From JANJTY01 sp038257155 (GTDB lineage: Bacteria > Pseudomonadota > Gammaproteobacteria > Xanthomonadales > Xanthomonadaceae), in the NCBI GenBank assembly GCA_038257155.1, contig JBBSJP010000006.1, positions 62,001-126,000 of the forward strand: a stretch of 64,000 bases of DNA, given 5' to 3'. The notes below the pieces were generated by a model, which worked only from the letters and a program-made list of their open reading frames with translations, had not been told where the DNA came from and did no database searches. Within the stretch, counting starts at the first letter, position 1. Each line of letters starts with the position of its first letter. Made by a program: the position numbers and the translations under genes. Below, one piece after another: positions 1 through 9,661 of the stretch.

Positions 1-514
1 CCAGAGCATGATCCTCACCACAGTCCAGTCTTTCATCGAATCCGCCGAGGCGTTCGAACCATTCGCGCGGCAGTAACAGGCCCTGATCTCCGAAAGGCAT
101 GCCCAGCCAGCGGCTGCGGATCCAGGCTCCGGCTTCGTTGAGGCGCATCAGGGCCGGGCCATCGGCGCTGAAGCGCAGGTCGAAATAGCGCAGGGCATCG
201 CCCTCGTTCAAAGCCTCACGTAGCCGCGCGATCGAGTCAGGCGGGAGGTGCGAATCGGCATGCAGAAAGCAGAGCCAGTCACCGCGCGCCGCCGCCGCAC
301 CTGCATTCAGTTGGCGAGCGCGACCGGCGGCGCCGGAGATGTGCCGGATGCGCTTGCCGCCTGAGGTGGATGCATTGCCGTGCACGCAGGAAAGGATGAT
401 TTCGCAGGCTGAATCCAGTTTGCCGAGATCCTCGATCAGGCAGGCACCGGCGCTTTCGCCCGGTCCAATCGGCACCACGACGCAAAGCCTTGGGCGTTTG
501 TTTTCGGTCAACAT
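1..514 (-). CDS. Family 2 glycosyltransferase, partial (C-terminus beyond left edge)
   Basis: Only the first 171 codons are visible; the reading frame is open to the left edge. The ATG at 514 was chosen because it is the only in-frame ATG before the conserved first strand (LCVVVPIG). The visible part reads like a GT-A fold: a Rossmann-like N-terminus, then GRARQLNAGAAAARGDW, then CFLHADSHLPPDSI with the acidic metal/nucleotide-sugar site, and later GMPFGDQGLLL and GGFDERLDCGEDHAL. This order resembles the TIGR04283 group of family 2 enzymes, some of which are linked to arsenosugar synthesis, but no partner gene for that pathway is in view. The family transfers a sugar from a nucleotide donor in the cytoplasm; the acceptor here is unknown. 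The gene is divergent from the SPFH gene. Confidence 0.8.
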   Translation of the reverse strand, partial: MLTENKRPRLCVVVPIGPGESAGACLIEDLGKLDSACEIILSCVHGNASTSGGKRIRHISGAAGRARQLNAGAAAARGDWLCFLHADSHLPPDSIARLREALNEGDALRYFDLRFSADGPALMRLNEAGAWIRSRWLGMPFGDQGLLLPREWFERLGGFDERLDCGEDHAL

Positions 515-650
515 TGTGATGGCGTGCACATCTCGCAGCAGTTTGCTGCTTCCTGATCCTGATTGTCAGAATTTGTGTCGGCCATCCCGGTTTCCAGGTG
601 CCGGGCGGAGCAACCTCTGCTGTAACCGTTGCCTCGAATCGAATTCAGCC

Positions 651-1106
651 ATGTACCTGCTGCTCCTGGCCCCGCTCGCACTTGTCGCCTTCCTGGCGCT
701 GGTCTCGCTGCGCCGCGTTCCACAGGATCAGGCCTACACCGTGCATCGCTTTGGAAGGTACTCACGTAGTCTTGGTCCTGGTTTCCACATGGTCATTCCG
801 GTTGTTGAAAGGATCGGGCACCGGGTGGAGTTGATCGGACACCGAGTGCAGTTGCACGCGGAGCGCGGTGCAGTTCAGCGAGACGCAGCGGTGTTCTACC
901 AGATCCTGCAACCCGAGCGTACCGGTGCCTGTCTGGATGCGGTTGACGACTACGTAAAGCAGGAAGCCGATGCAGTGTTCGCCGAAGTAGTGACAGGCGA
1001 GCCCGACTCAGGCATCGGGTTTGTCGAACGACTTCAGGTCGAATTGAACCGCCGTTTATCGCCGCAGGGCTTGCGTGTAACGCGCTGTCGCCTGCAGGCA
1101 GCTTAG
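651..1106 (+). CDS. Short SPFH (stomatin-like) domain protein
   Basis: A 151-residue protein with one N-terminal membrane segment (about residues 2-21) followed by a stomatin/HflK-like start: RRVPQDQAYTVHRFGRYSRS, then LGPGFHMVIPVVERIGHRV. This matches the first part of an SPFH domain. Stomatins and HflK/HflC are usually above 250 residues and carry a coiled-coil tail; that tail is missing, so this is either a minimal member or a truncated relic. The ATG at 651 is preferred to an upstream in-frame ATG at 339, because the 339 start would add residues with no SPFH similarity that run antisense to the glycosyltransferase. SPFH proteins scaffold membrane microdomains or proteases; the function here is not determined. 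Confidence 0.6.
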   Translation: MYLLLLAPLALVAFLALVSLRRVPQDQAYTVHRFGRYSRSLGPGFHMVIPVVERIGHRVELIGHRVQLHAERGAVQRDAAVFYQILQPERTGACLDAVDDYVKQEADAVFAEVVTGEPDSGIGFVERLQVELNRRLSPQGLRVTRCRLQAA

Positions 1107-1468
1107 AAGCCTGAGCGCTTCCCGTTCGACGCCGAGGGGTTTCTGGACACGTGTGCTCAAGCCACCGGCTCAGCGAGCCGAGTCGTGCAGAGAGCTGATC
1201 CCGTGCCGTCGCTGGTGTGTCACCGGGTGTACCCTAGCGATGAGTCCACAGACCCATCAAACCGTGGTCGTGACCAGCCGCAGTCCAGGAGCTAGAGCAC
1301 TGCGGCTACCCTGCATCGTTTCTTGCGGTCGAAATGGAGTCGGTATTGCCAGGGACCAGGATGTCAGTTGGATGAGCCGGAAGCGCCCGCGGAAATGCGA
1401 GCCAGCAGGGAAGGCTGATCGCCGTGCGGACTGTATGGTGCCTGCTTGGCACGCCTGATTCCGATCAC
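1107..1468. other. Spacer without a supported gene
   Basis: About 360 bases between the SPFH gene and the hybrid kinase. One open frame (1153-1458) has no recognisable domain, no ribosome binding site and a composition like other chance frames, so it is not called. No clear promoter, repeat or terminator was seen. A promoter for the kinase gene presumably lies here. Confidence 0.4.
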
Positions 1469-4400
1469 ATGAGCGAGCCTGCCGGCATTCTGATCGTCGA
1501 CGCCAATGCGGCGCGGCTGCACATCATGCAAAGCGTGCTGCACGGCGCAGGACATATCGTGCGTACTGCGGCCAGCGGCGGCTTGGCGCTGACCATGGTC
1601 CGAGAGTGTGGACCATGGCTGGTGCTGCTCAGTCCCACCTTGCCGGATATGTCGGGCGAGCAGCTGATCACGGCAATCCACGCAGACCGTGGTGATGCGA
1701 TTTCGGTGCTGTTGCTGGGCTCCTCGCAGACGTCGCCTGAACAGTTGGAGGCGGCCATGCAAGCTGGCGCTGAAGACTGCATCCATCACCCCGTCACTGA
1801 TTCCGAGCTCTTGATGCGCGTAGGGCTGCATTGTCGTCAGCGTGAGCTGAGTGAACGATTGCACGAGTGCGAGACGCGTTTCCATTCCCTTGCCGAAGGT
1901 CTGCTGGATGCAGTGCTGCTGCTGGACTCCGGTGGACAGGTTCTGTTCGCCAACGCGGTAGCGCAGTCCCTGCTGCAAAAAGACTTGCCGAGCCTGCAGC
2001 AAGCGCCGTTGTGTTTGCCAATCGACCTCTCATCTGGCGTAAACGACCAGGTCGTTTTCCTGCCGCGCGAAACCGGGCCACCGGCGGTGGCGGAGGTGAG
2101 AGTTTCGAGTCTGCAATGGCAGGGCGAGCCGACATTTCTGGTATCACTGCGCGACATCAGCAGCCAGCAGCGGGCCAGCGAAGCCCTGCAGGCCAGCGAG
2201 CAGCGCTATCGGGAAATGGTGGAAAACCTGCCCGATCTGGTATTCATCAATCGCGACGACCGGGTGATCTACATCAATCCGGCTGGAGTGAAGCTGCTGG
2301 GAGCGCAGTCGGCGGCGCAGATCCTTGGTCGCCCGCCGTATGATTTTTTCCAGCCAGAGTTTCATCCGCTGATTCGCCAGCGCATCGCGAAAGCACGCGA
2401 GCGTCCGATGGTTGCGCCGGTAATCGAGGAACAGATGCTGAGGCTGGATGGCGGCATCATCGATGTTGAAGTCACCGCCATATCTGTCCCTAGCGGCGAG
2501 CACATGGACATCCAGGTGCTGGCGCGCGACCTCACGGTGCGCAAGCGCGTCGAACGCGACCGCCAGGCGCTGCTCGAACGCGAGTTGCAGGCAAGTCATT
2601 ACTACCGATCACTGTTTGAGTCAGCACCCGGTGCCTACCTGGTGCTGACACCGCACGACTATCGGATAGTGGCAGTGAGCGAGGCCTACCTGCGCGTCAC
2701 GATGACACGCAGGGAAGCGTTGATGGATGTCGCATTGTTCGACGCGTTTCCCGACGACCCGCTGCGGCCCGACGCGGAAAGCACCTTGCGACTTCGCCAG
2801 TCGCTGGAACGGGTGGTGCGCGACAAACGCGCCGATGTCATGCCGGTGCACTGCTTTCCCATCCGGCAACCCGTCGAGCACGGAGGTGACTTCGAGGTTC
2901 GCTATTGGAGCCTGGTGAACTCGCCGGTGCTGGGGCCGGATGGCGCGACCGCCTTCATCATCCATCGGGCGGAAGACGTCACAGCCTATGTCACCCAGCG
3001 CCTGGGGCAGGGCGGCACTGCGGCCCCGCAGGAGTTGCTGGCCACGCGTGACGAGATGATGGAGGCCGACATCCTGCTGCGCAGCCGCGAGATCAGCGAG
3101 ACCCAGCGTCGTCTGGAGGAAAGCCAGTCGATGCTGCGGATCGCCTCGCACATCAGTCGCCTTGGCGCCTGGTCGGTGGAACTGCCCAGCATGCGCATGA
3201 CCTGGTCAGACCAGGTATTCGATATTCATGATATGCCTCGCGGACAAGCCCTGACCCAGGAGCAGGGCACGATGCTGTATCTTCCGGAGGATCGCGAGAT
3301 CATTCGCGCTGCCTTTCGCGCCTGCTCCACCTTGGGCATTCCCTACGATCTGGAGCTGCGCAAGCTGACCGCCAAGGGCAGGCCGATCTGGGTACGCACC
3401 ATGTGTGAAGCCGTGCGCGATTCCGCGGGCACCATTGTGCGGGTTCAGGGCGCTTTCCAGGACATCACCGAACGCAAGACGGCACAGGAGCGCGAACAGT
3501 CGATCCGCAGCAGGCTCACTGCAATGCTGGAAAGCATGGGAGAGGGATTCATCGCGCTGGATCGGGAATGGAAGATTACCTATGTCAACAAGGCGGCAGA
3601 GGTGCTGGTTGGAAGCAACCGCGACAAGCTGATCGGCACTGTCCTCTGGGATGCGTTTCCCGAGGCGGTAGGTTCGCGTTTCGAGACCGAGTACAGACGC
3701 GCCATTGCCGAAGGCGTCGCGGTGGAACTGGAAGAATTCTTCGCGCCGCTCAACAAGCGCTTCGAAGTGCGGGCTTATCCCAGCGAGGATGGGCTTGCCA
3801 TCTATTTCCGCGACATAACCCGCGCACGCACGCTGGAGGATCAGGTCAGGCAATCCCAGCGACTGGAGTCGGTCGGTCAACTCACCGGCGGTGTGGCGCA
3901 CGATTTCAACAATCTACTCACCGTGATCATGGGCAATGCTGAACTGCTGGGCGAACAGTTGGCGCAGGATTCGCGCGCCGGTGCGTTGGCAAAGATGATC
4001 GCCAGCGCGGCACAGCGCGGAGCCGAACTGACCCAGGCCTTGCTGGCCTTCTCCCGACGCCAGGCGCTCGACCCCAAATCGGTGGACGTCAATGAGCGTG
4101 TCGCAGAGATGCACGCACTGATGCGGCGCACGCTGGGCGAGAACATCGAGATCGACTTCAAGCCCGCCACTGGGCTGGTGCCTGCTCTGGTGGATCCTGC
4201 CCAGCTCGAGAGCGCACTGCTGAACCTCTGCCTGAATGCCCGTGACGCGATGCCGAACGGTGGCAAGCTGACCATTGATACCGCACAGCGCATTCTCGAG
4301 AGTGACTACCTCGACCTGCGGCCAGGCATGCAGCCCGGCAAGTATGTAGTGGTGACGGTCACGGATACGGGTTCAGGCATAGCATCGGATCAGCTCGAGC

Positions 4401-4990
4401 ATGTGTTTGAGCCATTCTTCACCACCAAGGAGGCCGGCAAGGGCACCGGCCTTGGTCTGTCGATGGTGTATGGCTTCATCAAGCAATCCGGCGGCCAGGT
4501 GAGCATTTACTCCGAGCCTGGCGAAGGCACTGCGGTGCGAATGTATCTGCCCTGCGCTTCCGCTGAGGACGCCAGTGTCGTCGCACCGGTGACTGGTGGC
4601 GAACTGCCCCGCGGCAGCGAGACGATACTGCTGGTCGAAGACGATGAACTTGTCCGCAGTTACGCTTCCGACCAGTTGGCGGCAATGGGATACCGCGTGC
4701 TGCAGGCCGGAGATGGCCCGAGCGCGCTTGAGATATTGAAGCTGCCGGGGCAGATTGACCTGTTGTTCAGCGACATCATCATGCCGGGTGGCATGAACGG
4801 TCGTCAGCTCGCTGATGCCGCCGTGCTGCTTCGCCCATCGATCAAAGTCCTGTTCACCTCCGGATATACCCAGGATGCCGTGGTTCACCACGGCCGTCTG
4901 GATGCAGGAGTGCAACTGTTATCCAAGCCCTATAGACGAGCTGAACTCCTCGCCAAGGTGCGCGATGCGCTGGATCTTGAACACGGCTGA
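1469..4990 (+). CDS. Hybrid sensor histidine kinase: receiver - multiple PAS - HisKA - HATPase - receiver
   Basis: A cytoplasmic, 1173-residue hybrid kinase with no membrane segment. Order: receiver-like domain (about 5-120), a string of four to five PAS domains (for example ENLPDLVFINRDDRVIYINP and MLESMGEGFIALDREWKITY), HisKA with phospho-His811 in GGVAHDFNNLLTVI, HATPase with an N box (NLCLNARDAMPNGG) and G boxes (DTGSGI, GKGTGLGLSM), and a C-terminal receiver with phospho-Asp1102 (LLFSDIIMPG) and SKPY lysine. The N-terminal receiver is degenerate: Ser55 stands where the phospho-acceptor Asp should be and His107 replaces the conserved Lys, so it probably binds or regulates rather than accepts phosphate. 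The ATG at 1469 starts directly at the receiver; an in-frame ATG at 1424 would add 15 unlikely residues. No output regulator is adjacent. Confidence 0.9.
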   Translation: MSEPAGILIVDANAARLHIMQSVLHGAGHIVRTAASGGLALTMVRECGPWLVLLSPTLPDMSGEQLITAIHADRGDAISVLLLGSSQTSPEQLEAAMQAGAEDCIHHPVTDSELLMRVGLHCRQRELSERLHECETRFHSLAEGLLDAVLLLDSGGQVLFANAVAQSLLQKDLPSLQQAPLCLPIDLSSGVNDQVVFLPRETGPPAVAEVRVSSLQWQGEPTFLVSLRDISSQQRASEALQASEQRYREMVENLPDLVFINRDDRVIYINPAGVKLLGAQSAAQILGRPPYDFFQPEFHPLIRQRIAKARERPMVAPVIEEQMLRLDGGIIDVEVTAISVPSGEHMDIQVLARDLTVRKRVERDRQALLERELQASHYYRSLFESAPGAYLVLTPHDYRIVAVSEAYLRVTMTRREALMDVALFDAFPDDPLRPDAESTLRLRQSLERVVRDKRADVMPVHCFPIRQPVEHGGDFEVRYWSLVNSPVLGPDGATAFIIHRAEDVTAYVTQRLGQGGTAAPQELLATRDEMMEADILLRSREISETQRRLEESQSMLRIASHISRLGAWSVELPSMRMTWSDQVFDIHDMPRGQALTQEQGTMLYLPEDREIIRAAFRACSTLGIPYDLELRKLTAKGRPIWVRTMCEAVRDSAGTIVRVQGAFQDITERKTAQEREQSIRSRLTAMLESMGEGFIALDREWKITYVNKAAEVLVGSNRDKLIGTVLWDAFPEAVGSRFETEYRRAIAEGVAVELEEFFAPLNKRFEVRAYPSEDGLAIYFRDITRARTLEDQVRQSQRLESVGQLTGGVAHDFNNLLTVIMGNAELLGEQLAQDSRAGALAKMIASAAQRGAELTQALLAFSRRQALDPKSVDVNERVAEMHALMRRTLGENIEIDFKPATGLVPALVDPAQLESALLNLCLNARDAMPNGGKLTIDTAQRILESDYLDLRPGMQPGKYVVVTVTDTGSGIASDQLEHVFEPFFTTKEAGKGTGLGLSMVYGFIKQSGGQVSIYSEPGEGTAVRMYLPCASAEDASVVAPVTGGELPRGSETILLVEDDELVRSYASDQLAAMGYRVLQAGDGPSALEILKLPGQIDLLFSDIIMPGGMNGRQLADAAVLLRPSIKVLFTSGYTQDAVVHHGRLDAGVQLLSKPYRRAELLAKVRDALDLEHG

Positions 4991-5151
4991 CATCGCCCGG
5001 GACTGCGGTAGCGGGGAGAGCCCAACGCTTCTCGATTCAAACTGACCCATGCGTTCAACACTCCGCCACGTTGGGCTTCGCCGCGCTCAGCGCCAACCTA
5101 CGAAAATAGCGCAGCAGTTTGCTCGCGCCCCTTGGGGAGTGCGCGATGCGC

Positions 5152-5182
5152 CAGTGCGCCACAGTCTCGCTGTGGTGCACTG
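5152..5182. terminator. Long hairpin between convergent genes
   Basis: A 13-bp stem, CAGTGCGCCACAG with CTGTGGTGCACTG, with one G-U pair and a 5-base loop, lies between the converging kinase (ends 4990) and OmpA gene (ends 5200). There is no T-run on either side, so it may slow or end transcription from both directions or protect 3' ends rather than act as a classic intrinsic terminator. Confidence 0.5.
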
Positions 5183-5199
5183 ACGTTGCTGCGCGAGGA

Positions 5200-6396
5200 T
5201 CAGTCGTTGCGGACGTCGCTGACCCGGCGGGTCTCGGCTTGCTGGATCACGATCTCGACGCGACGATTCTGCTGGCGCCCGGAGGCGTTGTCGTTGCTGG
5301 CCACTGGATGATCCTGGCCGAGTCCGATCGAGCTGGTGCGGTTGCGGCCGATCCCCCGGGCGACAAGGTAGTTCCGCACTGATGCGGCACGACGTTCCGA
5401 CAGGTCCTGGTTGTGTGCGGCAGTGCCGGTGGAGTCGGTATGACCCTCGATGGCCAGATCAAAATCGGTATGGTCTTGCAGAGTCGCAGCCAGCTTGTCC
5501 AATTCGCGTTGGGCACCCTGGCGCAGCTCGGCGCGGTCAACCTCGAACAGTACATCGCCGACAGTCACCACCAGGCCGCGCTCGGTCTGCTTGGCTTGCA
5601 GATCCGCCAGTTCGAATTCCATCCGACGCAGGGCCTCGCGCGCGGCGTCTGCATCGAGGCGCGCTGCTTCTGCTTCGTCTCGTGCAGCATTGGCGTCGTA
5701 GCGCGCGGCATCTGCGTCACCGCGCGCAAGCTCGGCTTCGCGCAGGCCGCGCTCGGCATCCCGCCGTTCGTTCTCGGCCTGTAGCCGAGCCTGATCGGCT
5801 TCGCGGCGCGCCAGTTCGGCGTCACTCAAGGCATCACGGTTCGATCGCTGAGCCTCGTCGGCTTCGCGACGTGCCCGTTCGGCCTCACTCTGGGCGTCCC
5901 AGTTCGAGCGCTGGGCCAGGTCGGCGTCGCGCCGTGCTCGCTCGGCGTCGCTCTGGGCCTGCCAGTTCGACCGCTGGGCATCGTCGGCGCGCATGCGTTC
6001 GCGTTCGGCCTGGGTGCGGGCGTAATCTGCCTCACGGGTGCGCGCTGCCAGCAACATCGTCTCGCGTTCGCCGTCAAGCTGCTCGCCGACCTGGATCGCA
6101 TGGCGTGCCAGGCCTTCTGCGCCCGCAATGCCGACCAGGCGACGGGCCAGATAGAGGTTCTGATCGAAATCTCGGGGTGGCATTCTGGGCTCGTCGACCA
6201 GCACCCGGACCGCCTGCTCGGCGTCCCGCAGTTCGACGGCGGCGTGTGGAGCGATCCGCGAATCGTTGCGCATGTCCTGCAACTGGTTCTGCAGTGCCAT
6301 GACCTCGGAGCGCACCCGCGGGGTGCTGGCGCAACCGGCGCTTATCACGGCGGCAGCGAGCAACGAGATCCGCAAGACTTTATGAGTGGCGTTCAT
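5200..6396 (-). CDS. OmpA-family lipoprotein with long coiled-coil repeat region
   Basis: A 398-residue lipoprotein. The signal peptide ends in a lipobox, ISAGC (Cys22). Residues 30-130 are helical. Residues 140-203 form three near-identical 21-residue units starting AQRSN, and 224-255 are 7-residue units of the form ARxDAxA, together predicting a long coiled coil. Residues 276-386 are an OmpA C-terminal domain: FEVDRAEL, then EGHTDSTG and the NRRVEIVI end, which in this family binds peptidoglycan non-covalently. It probably tethers the outer membrane to the wall. The start overlaps the stop of the DUF4398 gene by 4 bases (ATGA), which implies translational coupling. A paralogous pair lies at 62323-63602. 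The repeat DNA (63-bp units) could vary in copy number. Confidence 0.88.
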   Translation of the reverse strand: MNATHKVLRISLLAAAVISAGCASTPRVRSEVMALQNQLQDMRNDSRIAPHAAVELRDAEQAVRVLVDEPRMPPRDFDQNLYLARRLVGIAGAEGLARHAIQVGEQLDGERETMLLAARTREADYARTQAERERMRADDAQRSNWQAQSDAERARRDADLAQRSNWDAQSEAERARREADEAQRSNRDALSDAELARREADQARLQAENERRDAERGLREAELARGDADAARYDANAARDEAEAARLDADAAREALRRMEFELADLQAKQTERGLVVTVGDVLFEVDRAELRQGAQRELDKLAATLQDHTDFDLAIEGHTDSTGTAAHNQDLSERRAASVRNYLVARGIGRNRTSSIGLGQDHPVASNDNASGRQQNRRVEIVIQQAETRRVSDVRND

Positions 6397-6770
6397 GAGG
6401 AAGCTCCTGATCGGGCAAGTTCAGCACGCAGGGTATCCACGGCTGCCTTCAGGGCTGCGGTGGCGGTCTCGGCCTTGACTTGCCGGCTGCGCGCTTCTGC
6501 CAGGCGTGCATCGGCATGCGCGCGGTAAGCCGCACGCTCGCAATCGTCCCAGTCGCGGCGTTCGCAGGAGCGATTGGCCAGCATCAGCTGTTCGTGGGCG
6601 GCAGCCATCTCGACGGCGCTCGTCTCCGGGGCACCGGCGCGCTGGGCAGCGGCAACGCCGCTGGTAGCGCGAGTCAGGGCAGTCTCCGCATCGCTGCGGT
6701 TGGCCTGTGCGACAAGTGGCATCGCCAGCAACAGGGCGGCGAAGACCGAAGGCATCAGTAGCAGTTTCAT
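6393..6770 (-). CDS. DUF4398-type periplasmic protein, first gene of OmpA pair
   Basis: A 125-residue protein with a signal peptide (cleavage near LVAQA-NR) and a mature all-helical region rich in Ala, Arg and Glu, as in DUF4398. It has no enzyme motif. The ATG at 6770 is preferred because GGAG lies 6 bases before it; an in-frame ATG at 6782 adds only four residues. It overlaps the downstream OmpA lipoprotein gene by ATGA, so the two are made together and may form a periplasmic complex. The same two-gene arrangement recurs at 63234-63602, supporting a functional link. The precise role is unknown; DUF4398 proteins commonly sit beside OmpA-like genes. Confidence 0.8.
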   Translation of the reverse strand: MKLLLMPSVFAALLLAMPLVAQANRSDAETALTRATSGVAAAQRAGAPETSAVEMAAAHEQLMLANRSCERRDWDDCERAAYRAHADARLAEARSRQVKAETATAALKAAVDTLRAELARSGASS

Positions 6771-6996
6771 GTGCAGCTCCATTGGAAGCGCCGATGGCGC
6801 CTTGAACGATTAGGATCGGCAACAGTTTCCACGCCGGACGTCCCGGAAGGCTGGTGAAAATCGTCAGGTACGAACAGAAGGTCGGCAGGTTGATGTTCGA
6901 CGACTTCAGCGCCTGGGGTCGGTGCGGTAGGACACCGATGCTGCGCGGCACTTCGCGGGCGATCGGGTGCTTCGCGTTCGCTGGGCGATCCCCTGA

Positions 6997-9381
6997 CTAT
7001 TCGAAGGTGGATCTGAACACAGCACTTGCTCCCAGGATAATCGTCTCGCTGGTTTGCGTAGCCGGGCTCAGAGGAACGATACCTGGGGGCAAATCGGCCA
7101 CGGCGACGAGGTCGACAAAGGTAGCCTCGACTTCCAGTTGCGCATCGAGGTTGATCACGGCCGTTTGTGCCACGCCGAGGTCGATGAAGGTCAGCACGGA
7201 TGCCACGCCATCTGCGGGGAGGCATGACGTCGTTGGCGCAACGCACGTCCAGCTCGCCTCGCTCAGCCCTGCAGGTATCGGTATGCTCACGGCAAGGCCA
7301 TCCACGGCACTTGGCCCGGCGTTGAAGACCTCTATCCTGAAACTGATCGCTTCGCCGCCCGCCGCTATCTCAGCGCTGCTCGATGATCTGCCGACAATCA
7401 ATTCTATTGTGACGCTGACATCGGCACTGGCGCTTACATCCACGATGTCCTGGTAAGCGTAAACCCCTTCGGCGAGGCCAGCCAGGATGGTGCCGCTATT
7501 GGTAATCGCGACGGCGTGAACGTCGAGGCTTGGCAAACCCAGCATGGACAAGCGCTGCCAATTGCCGTCTCCGTCCTCACTCAGGTAAACCCCATCATTG
7601 GTGGCGGCAGCAACGGCGCGTCCGTCGGGCGCCAGGGCAAATCCGGCAATTCGCGCTGACAAACCGGCGATCGCTGTCCATGTCAGGCCGCCATCATTTG
7701 ATACATAGCCTTGATATCCAGCGCCAGCAAACAGCGAGCTCGCGCTGCGCGCCATCAAGGAAATGATGAAACCCGGAGGCGAAGAAGGAAGCGGTGTCCA
7801 TCCAGTGACGGCATCGCTCGACTGGTAGATTCCATAGGCGTTGGCCTGATCTCGGGCGATGCCGAAGACACTACCTTCTGCTGCAGACAATACTGCGACC
7901 CCCGAGTACTCAGGCCCGTTGAGTGGCAGACCCTCGGCATGGGACGACCAGTTGTCGCCCCCGTCCGGCGAGCGCCAGACGCCATTGAAATAAAGGCCGG
8001 CGTAGACCGCGCCCTGATGGCTGGTCACCAGCGCGCCGGGTGTGAAGCGATCGAGATTGAAGGCTTTCCGCACCCAGGAGGCGCCGCGATCATCGCTGCG
8101 AAATATCCCAGTGTCGTAGGTGGCTGCAAACAGACGTCCCGCGCGGTCCACCGACAGTGCCTTGAAGCTGTAGTAGCTGTCGGTTAAACCGTCCTCGGAA
8201 CGAGTCCAGCTGGCTCCGCCGTCCAGTGAGCGCCACAAGCCATAACTCTCGTGCGGTGACGAAGAGCCCACCGATGCGGCATACAGCGTGCCATCTAACG
8301 CAACGCGAAGCAGATTGACGTGATGGGGCGTGGGTGGACTCTGGGCGATCCACTCGGAATCCTGGGCTTGCAGCCGCAGCACGCCGCTGCCCACGGTTGC
8401 TGCCCACACCGTGCCATCCGACTGGCCCCCGAGTGAATGCACTTCGCTAAACGTCCAATGATCCAGAATGGTGCCACGTGCGGTCCAGCTCGCACCGCCG
8501 TCGGTCGACTGATACACACCTGCAATGTGGATCTGGTCGCCGACCAAGGCATGAAGCGTACTGCCAGCCACGGCCATTGCGGCTACGCCGCGTGCTTCCG
8601 GAAGACCAGCTCGCGCCGGTTGCCAACTCACGCCACCGTCCACCGACTTGTAGACGCCATCCCAGTAGCTTCCGACGTAGGCTGCGCCGCCCGCGTCAAA
8701 TATGAGGCCGGTAGGGCTCGAGGGAAACGTCGGAACCGAATCCGGCGCCGGCCAGGTGAGTCCGCCATCGTTGCTGACGAAAATGGAGGAGCCCGTCACG
8801 GCCCAGATGCGCTGGGCGGCGTCCACAGACAGTTCAAACACATGGGTCGAGAAGATCGGGGACCAAATATTTTCTCCCGGCAACAGCCGATGCAGTCCGT
8901 CATATCGTGCCAGGTAGATCGCGCCGCTGGCCGAAATGGCAGCCTTGGTGGGGCTACTTGGATAGCCTGTTGAGAGCAGAGGTTGCCAGCTGGCGCCATC
9001 ATCTACGGAGACCCCGGCCTGATTCTGGCCAAAGTAGTAGAGGGATCCGTCAGGCGCATGCGCGATGACAGCGCGACTTTGGAATTGCTCTCCGGGAAGG
9101 GTGCTTCTTTCAACAAATCTGCCATCGGCGCACGAGCGCTGGAACAAGCGTTCACGCTGGCGAATGAAGACTCCATCGCAGCCATCGGCAACGAGCATCT
9201 GGTCCACCGTGAATGCCGGAGCTCCGATCCAGGCGACGCCCTTCGGACTGAGGCTCGCCTTTCGATCGACCGCAGCTGACCCGGCAGTTGTGACGAAAGC
9301 ACATGCGATCAGCAGCGTTGCTATCAACCTGAGGTCTGGACGCTTGAAGAAGGTGTTCGATACGCGTGGTCTGACAGCCAT
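6997..9381 (-). CDS. Secreted BNR/Asp-box repeat protein with DUF11-like domain and C-terminal FE motif
   Basis: A 794-residue exported protein. The ATG at 9381 gives a signal peptide (LRLIATLLIACAFVTTAGSA) and is preceded by a G-rich run; the frame runs upstream to 9699 without any export signal, so that extension is rejected. About ten Asp-box (BNR) motifs of the form S-x-D-x-G-x-x-W (for example SVDGGVSW, STDGGASW, SNDGGLTW) predict a beta-propeller or stacked sialidase-like blades. Sialidase catalytic residues were not identified, so glycosidase activity is not claimed. The last 150 residues look like a DUF11/CARDB-type beta-sandwich (FRIEVFNAGPSAVDGL). The C-terminus is AVFRSTFE, a short motif shared with two other exported proteins here. 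It is transcribed divergently from the permease block. Confidence 0.85.
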   Translation of the reverse strand: MAVRPRVSNTFFKRPDLRLIATLLIACAFVTTAGSAAVDRKASLSPKGVAWIGAPAFTVDQMLVADGCDGVFIRQRERLFQRSCADGRFVERSTLPGEQFQSRAVIAHAPDGSLYYFGQNQAGVSVDDGASWQPLLSTGYPSSPTKAAISASGAIYLARYDGLHRLLPGENIWSPIFSTHVFELSVDAAQRIWAVTGSSIFVSNDGGLTWPAPDSVPTFPSSPTGLIFDAGGAAYVGSYWDGVYKSVDGGVSWQPARAGLPEARGVAAMAVAGSTLHALVGDQIHIAGVYQSTDGGASWTARGTILDHWTFSEVHSLGGQSDGTVWAATVGSGVLRLQAQDSEWIAQSPPTPHHVNLLRVALDGTLYAASVGSSSPHESYGLWRSLDGGASWTRSEDGLTDSYYSFKALSVDRAGRLFAATYDTGIFRSDDRGASWVRKAFNLDRFTPGALVTSHQGAVYAGLYFNGVWRSPDGGDNWSSHAEGLPLNGPEYSGVAVLSAAEGSVFGIARDQANAYGIYQSSDAVTGWTPLPSSPPGFIISLMARSASSLFAGAGYQGYVSNDGGLTWTAIAGLSARIAGFALAPDGRAVAAATNDGVYLSEDGDGNWQRLSMLGLPSLDVHAVAITNSGTILAGLAEGVYAYQDIVDVSASADVSVTIELIVGRSSSSAEIAAGGEAISFRIEVFNAGPSAVDGLAVSIPIPAGLSEASWTCVAPTTSCLPADGVASVLTFIDLGVAQTAVINLDAQLEVEATFVDLVAVADLPPGIVPLSPATQTSETIILGASAVFRSTFE

Positions 9382-9661
9382 ATTCCCCCCGAGGAAACCT
9401 GTGGCAACCGGCGCAAGTCCTTGCGAAAGAAGGCTGGCATTGCCCTGGATCACCAGTCTAGCCCGAAGTCCCGTGCGGTTTGCGTTCGGCGGAGCAATAG
9501 GAGGCGTCATGAGGAATCCTGTCGGCACGGGCAGCACGGGTTGGCGCTGTGGTCGGGGAAGCTCTGCTCCATCATGTCGATCACTTGCACGTCGTTGCCT
9601 TGCCAGCCCTCGAGTCAAGGGCCGCGGCGCAACTGAGTTTGCCCACAAGCGGACACGCTGC

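Noticed and set aside
339..650. Upstream extension of the SPFH frame
   Set aside because: The added residues show no similarity to SPFH proteins and run antisense to the glycosyltransferase; the ATG at 651 gives a proper membrane segment.
1153..1458. 101-codon frame between the SPFH gene and the hybrid kinase
   Set aside because: No domain, no ribosome site, Arg/Cys/Pro-rich composition typical of chance frames.
5382..6302. 306-codon plus-strand frame over the OmpA lipoprotein
   Set aside because: Antisense shadow of a clear gene with lipobox and OmpA domain; Arg/Pro-rich and without motifs.
7700..9000. Sialidase activity for the BNR protein
   Set aside because: Asp-boxes are structural; no RIP motif or catalytic Tyr/Glu/Arg triad was identified, so no enzymatic claim is made.
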